Assembly (NCBI GenBank): GCA_018398765.1
Contig: JAHBMJ010005055.1
Location: 45,541-74,416, forward strand
Reading direction: 5' to 3'
DNA length: 28,876 nucleotides
Source of the DNA: Chromera velia
Lineage: Eukaryota; Sar; Chromeraceae
This document shows, in pieces, positions 19,756-28,876 of the stretch (positions are counted from its first letter, which is position 1; each line of letters begins with the position of its first letter). The notes beneath the pieces are model-generated. The model was not told the DNA's origin, did no database searches, and saw nothing but the letters and a program-made list of their open reading frames with translations. The position numbers and the translations under genes are program-made.

Positions 19756-22700
19756 GTATTTGGGGGTGTCCCTCTTGAGGCAGATAGGGTGGTGATGGGG
19801 AATTTCAATGTGCACTCAGGCAGCCTCGTCCCTGAAAATCTTTTATGGTCCCATGCAGATCTCCTCCTCCCGCCGAGGGATTCTGAGGGGGTTGATGGGA
19901 GAGGAAAAAATGATGAGGGCTCGGAAGAGCCTGACAGACCCTCGTTCGCCCGCACGTCTCAGTGCAGCAAAGACGTTGACCGCAGTGGGAGGGACTTTAT
20001 TCAAATTTGTAGTGATACGAATCTTGTTCCTTTGAACGGACTGACGGGAGAAGCAGGGGGAAAGTCTTTTATTTTTTCTGGTGAGTGCACCCACTATTCC
20101 AGACAGAGCAGCATGTCTACGCCCACTTCCTTCATTGATTACGTACTTACTGATCCATCTACCATACAGAGGGTTTCTGATTGGGAGGTTAACTTTGATG
20201 GTATTGCCTCCCCCGACCATGCGACCGTTTCCTTCTCCTTCTCCCCTCCCTCAGCCGAACCCGAATCCGAAGATGCTCTCCCACCCCATCAAAACTTCTC
20301 TGATTGTCCTTCCCTTTTCTGTTCAAACCGCACAGCCCTGGTCTCTGATGAAGAAATCGTGCCGCTTGCAGCAGCGGTGAGATCGTTTACTGAGGATCGA
20401 TAGCCTGGCTTATGGGCCTATCATGAGCAGATCGAACCATTCGAGGAGCCGCCTGCTTCTCCACCTCCCCCAGTGTCCCCGCATCCCCAACCAGGGCTAA
20501 CTTCGGAGGGCGGTGATGATCGTGCATGTCTGTACAGGTTAGTTGAGGAATGGTCGCGTATGTTAGTAGGGCCGATCAAGCAGACAGGGGACAAGGGGCC
20601 TGGCTCAGAAAGTAGACGATCAAAGAGAGAGGCATGGTTTGATTTGGAATGTAAAGCTTTACAGAAAGAGGTTAGAGAGGCAGACGAGAGATGGAAGCTA
20701 GTGAGAGATAGGAATGGAAGGGGAATAGAGTTCGATAGACTGCAGAGGCTTCTCCGGGTCCGTCGTACTCTGTTCAAAAGAAAGAGAGTTACGTAGGAGA
20801 GAGCACAAGCCCAGAGGGTACACGAAGAGTTGTTAAAAGACCCGCTTACTATCTGGAGGAGAAAAAAAAAAGCTGCCTCAGCTGGGGGAGCCTCCCGTCC
20901 TTCTCCACGTGAGTTCTTGAATCATTGGGCGGGGGTGTTTGAAGACAAGAATGAAGAGCCTCTCCCTTCCGCCCTCCCACGTGCTCCTCCTCCTTTCTAC
21001 CCTTGTATTTTGCCCTTCTCTTTCCATCAAATCTCCTTTGCTCTAAAGAAAATGAATAGAAAGAAAGCCTCCGGCCTTAAAGGAATCTTCCCCGCTCAGC
21101 TTGACCTTTGTTTTATGTACTCGGCGCTCTCTCACTTTTTACTTTTTGTTTTGTTTAATTGTATGCATATCTTTGCATGCTGGTCTCCCTCCTAGAATGT
21201 GCTGTGTATCTGCCCTATCCTTAAAGGCCCTGCCTCTCCCTCTCCCAATGAATAGAGGCCTATTCACGTTGTCAACCCTTTTACAAAACTTTTTGGTTTA
21301 CTGATGGACGGCCTTATGTGTTCTCAAGTCGAGTTTGACGTCAGGCAGTTAGGTTTTAGACAAGGGGTAGGAACGAGAGAAGGGGTAGGCGCGCTTGTCT
21401 CTGCCATTCTCTCCTCTAAAAAGAAAAAGAAAGCTCTGCTGGCAGGCTTTGTTGATTTCTCCAAAGCCTTCGACACTGTGCCGAGAGATAAGCTAATTCA
21501 GAAACTGAGAAGAGAAAGTGTATGTGAGACAGATGTGTGTATGATATATGAAATATACAGAGAGGTCTGGGAAAAGGTAGACGGGGACTCGGAGTCTTTA
21601 TGTTTTTGGGAGGGCACTGGGGTCTAGAGTGGGGTAAAGCAAGGTGATGCTCTCTCTCCCATTCTCTTTCTTATCTATATCAATGACCTTCTCCGTTTGT
21701 GTTCAGTTAGTAAGAACGAGGGGGCCGTAGACAGAGAAGCAGAGGGAGCAGGATGGTCAGACAGCAGAATGGGGGAGGGCAGCGTCGAGGAGCCCGAGAG
21801 AGAGCCCGAACCTATCCTCCTTGACAACTGTATCTTAGGCAGCCTGGGGTATGCAGATGATCTCTGTTTCCTTGCTCATTCCGTCTCAAATCTGCAAAAG
21901 AAGTTCTTAGCCTTGGAAGGGTATTACAAGGAATGGGGACTGACTGTAAACTTAAAAAAAACGAAAATCTTACGCCTGTCTGCCTTGGCTCTGGGGCAGT
22001 CTGCAGGGAGAGTCATGTATGGTGGGAAGGAAGTTGAATGGACATCCGAATACAAATATCTGGGGTATATTTTTTTTTAAGGGGGGTGCTTGAACAAGAT
22101 AATTGAGTCCCGTATTGCTTCTACTTCGCAGGCTCTAGGAGGGGTAATTAGGTTGATTGTGAGCATGGGCCCGCTCAGCATTGATGCGCAGGTAACAGTC
22201 TTTAGAGCCTGCTGGACCCCCGTAGCACTCTACTGCCTTGAATGTCTGCCAGTGCGGGATGCAGACCTGCTCGCTCTTGATGCTTTGCAGCTTCGGTTTG
22301 CCCGTTGGTATGGTCATTTGTCTGCTCACAGCCTCCGCCTGCCCTCTCTTTGCATCCTTGGTCTTCTTTCCTGCAAAGCCCTTCTCTGCTTCCGCGTAGC
22401 TAACTGGTGGCACTCTCTTTCCATCACAACACACACTATTCCTGCAGCCATGTTGCATGCCTGGAAGAATAACTGCTGCCAATAATTCACAAGGTCTATA
22501 GACAGGCTGCTTCGTTAGGCTGATTTGATTTCTGTCCGCTCGCTGAGGGTCGAGCCCGATCTGTCTTCCCAACGTGGGCAGAATGGTCGTAGGGCACAAG
22601 GCACTGGCTCACTTTTCTTCAAGGGCAAGGTGAGACAGACAGTTGCAAAGGAATGCATGAAGGCTTCTAAGGATGATGGGCAATCTTCCTCTCACTTTCC

Positions 22701-23187
22701 CCTCTTTGCTAGACTCACCCCTCTGCAGCGCGACTTCCTGTCCTCCCGCCGACGTATGCTTGTCTTCCTCCTGTGTAGCAAGTCGTCCTTCGGTGTTCCT
22801 TCCGTCTCTGCCCTTCCCCGTTCTGCCCTGTCGGTTACGAATGGCTCGATCTTTTCTTTTTTGCGTATGCTGACATATAATCTGATGAGTGGGCAAGGTG
22901 GGCTGCCTATTGGTTGCTCTGATAGAAAGCTGTGCACTGATAAAGCCTGCTGCCGATGTGTAGATGATTTTATTCATCAGCTCTCTGTTTGCCCCCGATG
23001 GACTGCCGAACAAGGCTTTTTGCAGTGGTTAGCATTAATTCAATCAGACCGCTTTACTCGTTGTGACTCACCTTTTGCATCCGCCTCCTTTTCTGATCTA
23101 GGGGTTCGCAAGTTTATCACATCGCTCTTGCGCTCTCAACCCTCTCTCCTCTTTATGATTTCTCGTCATATTGTAGTAAATGATTGA
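19756..23187 (+). pseudogene. LINE endonuclease-reverse transcriptase frame with eight in-frame TAG/TAA codons
   Basis: One frame stays open in register for 1,144 codons including the final TGA (23185). Interruptions are TAG at 20401, 20794, 21193, 21253, 21625 and 22516, and TAA at 22078 and 22483. There is no TGA before the end and no frameshift. Order of parts: the C-terminal part of an endonuclease (MGNFNVH, where GDFN is usual; then FIDYVL and SPDHATV); reverse transcriptase blocks RKKASGLKGI, RPIHVVNPFTKLF, FVDFSKAFDTVP, SGVKQGDALSPILF and GYADDLCFL, with both catalytic Asp-containing blocks intact; and CCRCVDDFIHQLSVC, a zinc-knuckle-like motif. The reverse transcriptase would copy the element RNA at the target site. 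Under the standard code this copy is dead; if UAR were sense it would be open. Confidence 0.85.
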
Positions 23188-23285
23188 TTAGATTAAGTTC
23201 GAATAACTGTCGTCCACTTAGTTTGCAGCTGGCATAATTGAACAGACCCATGCATGTATGCATCTAGGGTTTGGCACCAATCAAT

Positions 23286-23288
<3 letters not shown>
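19756..23288 (+). mobile_element. 5'-truncated non-LTR retrotransposon (LINE)
   Basis: The element begins abruptly inside an APE-type endonuclease domain, as 5'-truncated LINEs do. It continues through reverse transcriptase and a Cys/His zinc motif, and ends with a ~100-bp 3' UTR at a (TA)n tract. It is flanked by a ~195-bp direct repeat (19562-19755 and 23289-23488). By domain order it fits the APE-endonuclease LINE group; I did not assign a clade. Confidence 0.9.
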
Positions 23289-23329
<41 letters not shown>

Positions 23330-23488
23330 TTATATATGAATCACTGTACTGTAGTCTGTACATGTATGATATATCATGCAGTCACTATGATTGCTTTCTA
23401 CTTACTATTTTTCATAACTCTCAATTTTTTAATGTACTAGCTAAATTTTTATAACATGTCTGATAACTAAAACAAAGATACAGAAACT
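23289..23488 (+). repeat. Direct repeat, right copy, flanking the LINE
   Basis: A (TA)n run then the same ~165-bp segment as at 19562-19755, ending in GATACAGAAACT. Of the six differences I see, four are C in the left copy and T in the right copy. Confidence 0.85.
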
Positions 23489-24626
23489 TGGAGATTGTTT
23501 AGGAGATTGTATGTTATTTCATATTATTTTCATTTTTAATTAAGTTAGACATATATATGATTGATTTTTTTTTAAATATTCTGTGAATTATTGCAGTTAC
23601 TATCACACTGAAAAACTGTAAGAGCTCAACCTCAAATTTTACCTCAAATGTTAAATATTTGAGCTAATTTGAGCTTAAAACTCAAATGAAATTCAATTGA
23701 CAATTTAGCATTCAACATTGGAGTGGGAGCTAGGCCAATCTCCAGACATTAATCCAAACCCTAATCCTACTTAAACATAATCAAATCAAAGTTATCAAAC
23801 AAACCAATATAAACGGTAACAAACCAACAAACAGAATCGAACTCAAAAAAGAGAAAAAAGAGTTGCACTGAGTAGAAATTTAGATTATTAAAGCTTCAAT
23901 TTAGCCTTCAAATCAACTTAATCAACTTGAATGATGAAGTTGAATCAGACTGTGTGTCAGGGCATCATGTGTGCATGGCAGTCTGCGTCTTGGACTGTGT
24001 GATGATCATTGTGATCTATGAGATGAGCAAAATTCACAGCGAATCTGTGTGTGTAATTATTTGCAAGTCATCTGACAGTTTACTCTTTCGGTGCATCCAA
24101 ATCGGCATTAATGATCATGCAACACATACTAGCGGGGTAATATCGTGCTAGATATCGTGGCCCCCGCGTCCAGGGAGGGGAAATCTGCATGACAGCCCTT
24201 CCATAAATAAAGTCACAATCAACCTCTCTCTGGGGGTCGCTCTCCATCTGCCACCACCCATGCATGGTCGTGCACGTCACCACATGCATGCATGCAGAGT
24301 CATGCAGAGTAACTACACATGCCAACTCTGACGAAAACTCGCAGTCAGTCTTGATTCACGGGACCGATCCATGCAAGCTTCAGACTCGGAGTTCGCACGT
24401 CACCTTGAGCCTGGCACCCCAAGGAGAAAGAAAAAGTATGAGAAAAAAGCCTTCAGTCGACCACAAAAGAGTTCAGGACGGACGCAAATATTCATACATT
24501 CTGTCATCGAAAACGAGACCCTCAAAGAAGACGCCTCTCAATACAGCTCCCTTACATGTATCGATGTGCCGGACAGACAGACAAGCAGCTCCTCTCTCTC
24601 GGGAACCGAATCACTGGCTCAATCGA
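23489..24626. other. Non-coding region downstream of the LINE and of the ankyrin gene
   Basis: The region is AT-rich to about 23930, with repeated CTCAAAT words and a CTCAAATGTTAAATATTTGAG-like palindrome near 23642-23662. It is then less AT-biased, with GCATGC motifs near 24288. Open frames here look non-coding. It includes the 3' flank of the minus-strand ankyrin gene. Confidence 0.5.
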
Positions 24627-25520
24627 TCAGCTTGTGGAGTATTCACTTCCCACAGAGACCCCCTCTGGTGCCTTCTCGTGTTCCTCCACCCAGTCATCAA
24701 ACTCTTCTTCTGTCATGCCCCTTCCGGTGCCTTTGGCTCTGCAGGAAGGAAGGCAGTAGAGACACAGCAAGGGACACGCAACGTGACAAGAAAGAGGCAA
24801 GACATGCAGTCGCATAGAGGACAGGCGAGAAGTAAAATATCATGCTATGGCCAAAAAAGCGGGCACATCAACATGACACTCAAATTTGCAGAACCATCTC
24901 TGACGCACAACAAGCGTTCCTCGAGGAAGGAAGGAGAGAGACTTGCCAAGGTGCAGCCAAATCCCCCCCACGGGATCCATCCATGCACACAAAAAAACAG
25001 ATCCATGACAGTGATTGCCCCCAACCCAAGCACATCCCCCCCCACACACACACCCTCACCGACTGACTGACCCTTTCTTCTTCAGGAGTCGTTGCAGGTG
25101 CCCGAACTGTTCCATCACAGCCACGTCCAGGGGTGTCACGCCGTCCTGCAACGTTCAGCCAGATGGTTTTTTTATCTTTTTCGTATATGCCCTCATGGGA
25201 GACCAGACCAAGGAAGAGCAGCAGGTCTTGCATGCTCCCCTCCATAAATCCGATGCAAGTCGGTGCGTTGACTCAATGGATGATCTGTCAGAGAAAGTTT
25301 GTGCTCCCAGTAGGGAGTCAGTGATCAGTGGTGGACAGACTGAAAGACTGATCGGCACATCAAGACAAAGACCCCCCCCTCTCTCTCCCTTTTTCTCTCT
25401 ATGTATATCTCTCTCTCTTCCTTTCTCTCTCTCACACACACAGAGACACAGATACAGATTTCGAGTCTCTCTCACACACACAAACAGATACACACAGACA
25501 CACACACACACACACACACT

Positions 25521-25558
<38 letters not shown>

Positions 25559-26252
25559 TGACATCTCCCTTGGCGTCGACCTCCGCGCCGTGTTCGAGGA
25601 GGAGCAGCACCAGGTGTTTGTTTGCCCTCAGAACGGCTTTGTGGAGGGGCGTGTAACCCGTCACCTGCATTCATACCCCACGCATGCACGCATGCAAGGT
25701 GAGAGGACGACTTTCTTTCAAAGAAGGAAACAAGAAAGCACGAAAACATCCAGCAGAGAGGGGAAGGAAACTGGGAAAGGAAAGGGGGCATTTGATGGGT
25801 GGAAGGCACTAAATGTACAAACAGTAGAAAAACGAGAGACGTGAAACAAAATGGGCAGCGACAGAAATATAAAGGGGAAAACGGCAAGAGGGGTCTTTCG
25901 CGCTTCTTTGGCTCGCAATGGGTTTTCCATGAAAGACAAAAAAATCGATTCTTTCAGATCCGATGAGCTCATGCACTCACCTTCGATCGGGCGTTCACTT
26001 GTGCCCCTGCCTCCACGAGAAGTTCTGCGATCGGCTTGGAATTGGACATCGCAGCCGCATGGAGGGGGGTGTTTCCGGCCTGAAGAAACAAAGAGACAAA
26101 GGAAAATGAATCCGAAAGGGAAGAAATCGCCATCTCGTTCGTGCACTTAGAGCTAAAAGGATCTTCGTCCTGAATCTTGGACTGCCACGCTCTCCTTTTT
26201 CGAAAGACAGAAAGAGAGAGACTGGCAGAGGCTTTTCGAAAGAAAGAAAGAA

Positions 26253-26284
<32 letters not shown>

Positions 26285-27266
26285 GATTAATTACCCACCT
26301 CAGTCGCCATATTGGCCCTCGCCCCCTTCCCAAGGAGGTACTCGACAAGCTTCAGGTGTCCCCCCTCGCAAGCCAGGTACAGGACATTCTTGCCGTCCTG
26401 CATGCATGCGGGCGGTTCAGGAAGGGGGCCAGGCGAGTGATTTATATTTCAGATTGACACAGAAGCAGAAAGAGATTCATGAAGGAAAGCGGTGAGCACT
26501 TCACCAGTAAAATGGCGCACACGAGGAGGACGGAACAGAAAGATCATGCATGCAGAGAAGCAGAGAAAGGAAAGAAGGAAAGAAGGAAGGAAGGAAGGAA
26601 GGGAAGGAAGGAAGGAAGGAAGGAAGGGAAGGAAGGAAGGAAGGAAGGAAGGAAGGAGCCAAATAACAAATGCAATGAGAATTTACACAAGAGCACTTCC
26701 GAATTCATCTGCCTGCGGTGCCTGCGTCTCTTCAGAAGAGGGGGGAAAGAAAGGTGCTGTAGATACGAAAACCCAGAGCACAAACAGGCACACCCACGGA
26801 ATACAAGATGAGCCAAGGGAAGAGAAGAGATGGGCATGCAACGAAAGGATCAAAGGAAACGAGGACTCCGAACTTCTGGCTCACGCTACCAAGAAAGAGG
26901 ACTTCGCTGAATGTCTGACTGAGTTGCTGAACGGCAGACCTACTGACTGCCAGACTGACTGACATTGTCATAGACAGTGTCGTAGTCCGGAATCTGCTCG
27001 ACAAATTTCTTCAAAGTTTTCAGTTTCCCGTCAGCTGCCGCCTTGAGCATTTTGTACTCGGGGGTTTCCTGCAAACCTCATGCAGGAATCATCAAGCGAG
27101 ATGCACACACAAACACACATACGCACACAAATGCACACACGCAGGAACGCCCCCCCCCCCGCCGCACACACACACGCACACACACACGCACACGCACACG
27201 CACACACGCACGCACGCACGCACACACTCATGCACACACTCATGCACGCGCGCACACACACAAGAG

Positions 27267-27304
<38 letters not shown>

Positions 27305-28172
27305 TCACACACATGCCCGCACCCACGTGCGTTCACACGTACTTCCAGAAAGATCCCGACATGCAGCCGAATGAAGGCAGTTTCCAAGCCACAAGTGCGA
27401 CTCAATTGGGGGGTAAACGCATGGTTTGAATGCAAAGAGGCAGATCAGAACGGTGTGCAGCTGCTTTTCTGTTTTTGCTCTCAAGAGCGGGGGGGAGCGC
27501 CGAAAAAGAACGACAAAGGAATGCAGAACAAGATTATCTTGAATTCCTGTGCTCTCTTCGGTTCTATATCTGATGGTTTACAAACATGGGGGTCAACATC
27601 ATCTCAAATTAAATGAATCAATCCAGCGGACAGACAGACAGACAGACCTTGACTGCCTCCTCTGCGTCCGCCTCTTTGTCCCACTCAGGGTCCCAATCGA
27701 TGACCATCTCCTGATCCTCGTACTCACCCTCCTCCTCTCCTCTGACTGGGACTTTGATTTTCTTCTTCATCTTCTGGCTCTTTTTCTTTTTCAGAGGCTC
27801 TCCTTTCTCCTCCCCTGGAGATTCTTTTTGCTCCTCCTTGACTACAGAGTTTCTATCCTCATCTTCTCGTGATGAGACTGCGGGTTCTCTCCGCGCCTTC
27901 ATTCCTTCGGGGGGTGAGGGCCAGCTGAGAATTTGTGCGAGGTGAAAAGGCTGGTGCAGCAACGTGCTGAACTGCAATGCAAGGCCAACTACAAGACACG
28001 CAAGGAAAAAAATGTACCTCCGTGCTGATCCGGGATCTTCACTGGAAGTGGCTGTCCCCTTTTTGACTGCAGGTTGCTGCTGCTGCTGTTTGGGCTGCTG
28101 TGTTGGCTCTGCAGGCTCCTCTGAAAGGCCAGACACAGACTTCCCCCCCGACTTCTCCCTCACTTCAGATGC
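24627..28172 (-). CDS. Ankyrin-repeat protein with N-terminal membrane anchor (5' end not found)
   Basis: Minus-strand exons are 28172-27648, 27068-26964, 26397-26299, 26079-25981, 25664-25563, 25145-25072 and 24738-24627. The first five junctions are phase 0 and the last is phase 2; all join in frame and give 371 residues. Exon 1 has a Gln/Glu/Lys-rich region with one transmembrane segment (YIFFLACLVVGLALQF) and an acidic/basic linker. Exons 2-6 encode five ankyrin repeats, one per exon: a divergent first one (35 residues), then 33, 33, 34 and a partial. Motifs include NTPLHAAAM, GYTPLHKAV and GVTPLDVAV. The last exon ends MTEEEFDDWVEEHEKAPEG... and TGA. Ankyrin repeats bind other proteins; the partner is unknown. 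No ATG precedes the repeats in exon 1, and a good acceptor (TTCTGCAG) sits at its edge, so at least one upstream exon is missing, possibly between 28173 and the window end or beyond it. Confidence 0.8.
25375..25556 (-). repeat. Composite (CT)n-(GT)n microsatellite block in an intron
   Basis: On the sense (minus) strand, a CT run begins about six bases after the donor at 25562 and is followed by GT-rich tracts. It lies in the intron between ankyrin exons 5 and 6. Confidence 0.9.
26239..26283 (-). repeat. (AAAG)n-(AG)n microsatellite in an intron
   Basis: A pyrimidine-rich run on the sense strand of the ankyrin gene, close to the donor at 26298. Confidence 0.9.
26570..26657 (-). repeat. (GGAA)n microsatellite
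   Basis: Purine-only AAGG/GGAA tandem units inside the intron 26398-26963 of the ankyrin gene. Confidence 0.95.
27086..27302 (-). repeat. (CA)n/(CACG)n microsatellite block
   Basis: CA-rich and CACG-rich repeats, with a C9-10 run near 27150, in the first identified intron (27069-27647) of the ankyrin gene. Open frames of His/Thr or Cys/Val here are artefacts of the repeat. Confidence 0.95.
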
Positions 28173-28876
28173 CTGCAGAAGCACAGAGATGCGTGAGGAA
28201 AGGAGAAGAAGACATAAGAAGTATCGACGGGAACATGACGAGAGGGGGAAAGAGAAAAGAAGATGGGATAAGAGAAGACGGGAAAGACAGAGATAAGAGA
28301 AGAGAGGGGAAGAGAAGAGAATACATTAAAAAAAAAAAACGCAAACGGGACAGACTGAACACGGATTCCAGAAGAAGAGACAAAGCACGAGAGGAGGACA
28401 GGACAGGATGGCACAACACACGGATGGATCAAGCCGCACGAGACACCACACTGGGGAAAGCTTTTGGGGCAGAGGGTCGAGCACAAACATTCCAGATCGA
28501 ATTTGCCAGGGAGGGCAGAGGTTGAGAATCCAAACAAAGAGAAGCAAAGAAAATCAGGAACGAAGACAGGTACATAAGGAGACAGAGAACTGCGACCTCA
28601 AACAAAGGAGAGAGCACTTCAACCACGAAAGATAGGCCGGCTAAGGAACAGGAGAGCAGTTTAAAGGGTTGGGGGCTGTGGGACGTACAAGGGAAGACGG
28701 GCACGGGAGGATAGGAATAGGAATAACAAAAAGGAGACGGCAACTGGATAGACTTTCACGAGGGAACGTGCCAGGTGCCCAAAGAACCCCAGAGCAACGA
28801 ATGCTTTTGAATCTGAAAGGTGGATGCTCAACAGACGAAACGGCCACATGAAGCAGATGGGAAGAAGCTTGAATGA
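28173..28876. other. Purine-rich region upstream of the first identified ankyrin exon
   Basis: The plus strand is strongly A/G-rich. It should contain an intron and perhaps the first exon of the minus-strand ankyrin gene. An ATG at 28849 on the minus strand opens a short hydrophobic frame with a possible phase-0 GTCTAT donor, but I cannot support it as the true first exon. Confidence 0.35.

Noticed and set aside
24264-25070. Plus-strand open frame of 268 codons
   Set aside because: Non-coding composition, and it overlaps antisense the last exon of the ankyrin gene, which has clear splice and phase support.
27043-27616. His/Thr-rich or Cys/Val-rich open frames over the CA repeats
   Set aside because: They are translations of dinucleotide microsatellite DNA inside an intron.
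28641-28849. Candidate first exon of the ankyrin gene starting at ATG 28849
   Set aside because: Phase could fit, but there is no protein character or splice evidence strong enough to choose it over an exon outside the window.

Overview
This is a window of a eukaryotic nuclear genome, most likely a protist alga with a complex (secondary) plastid. The reasons are: spliceosomal introns in most genes, long AT-rich and microsatellite-rich non-coding DNA, a non-LTR retrotransposon relic, and a protein with a signal peptide plus transit peptide and Phe at the predicted cleavage point (4529-6198, minus). Overall style and abundant GCATGC motifs suggest an alveolate such as a chromerid (Chromera-like). 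That taxon is inference; no search was run.

Layout. (1) 524-3086 plus: a multi-exon, multi-pass membrane protein whose frame is broken three times at homopolymer runs. (2) 4529-6198 minus: a three-exon, probably plastid-targeted membrane protein; its last exon lies antisense to a longer spurious ORF. (3) 6880-15354 plus: a ten-exon gene for a secreted protein of about 1,930 residues. It has a Cys-rich N-terminus, about ten copies of a ~68-residue LPxR/EFxxW/GLDL helical module, 17 consecutive hexapeptides of the form xhxLAP, and a Gly-rich tail. (4) 15355-17029: AT-rich DNA with two palindromic MITE-like elements. (5) 17030-18679 minus: an intronless gene with eleven 18-residue Cys/His zinc-binding repeats followed by an HNH endonuclease domain. 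(6) 19756-23288 plus: a 5'-truncated LINE inside a ~195-bp direct duplication. It is one uninterrupted frame of 1,144 codons except for eight in-frame TAG/TAA codons, with no TGA and no frameshift. (7) 24627-28172 minus: an ankyrin-repeat membrane protein, with one exon for each of its four best-defined repeats; the 5' end was not found.

The genes do not form an obvious pathway. Genes 2 and 3 are divergent and share a 681-bp intergenic region. Region 15.4-24 kb is a transposon-rich island that contains the zinc-finger/HNH gene. Three features deserve follow-up: the LINE frame interrupted only by UAR codons, the modular secreted protein of gene 3, and an unusual splice-site style (10 of 19 inferred donors have C at +3, and 15 of 20 acceptors end in TGCAG).

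All exon boundaries were inferred by eye from reading frame, GT/GC-AG signals and phase. No transcript evidence was available.
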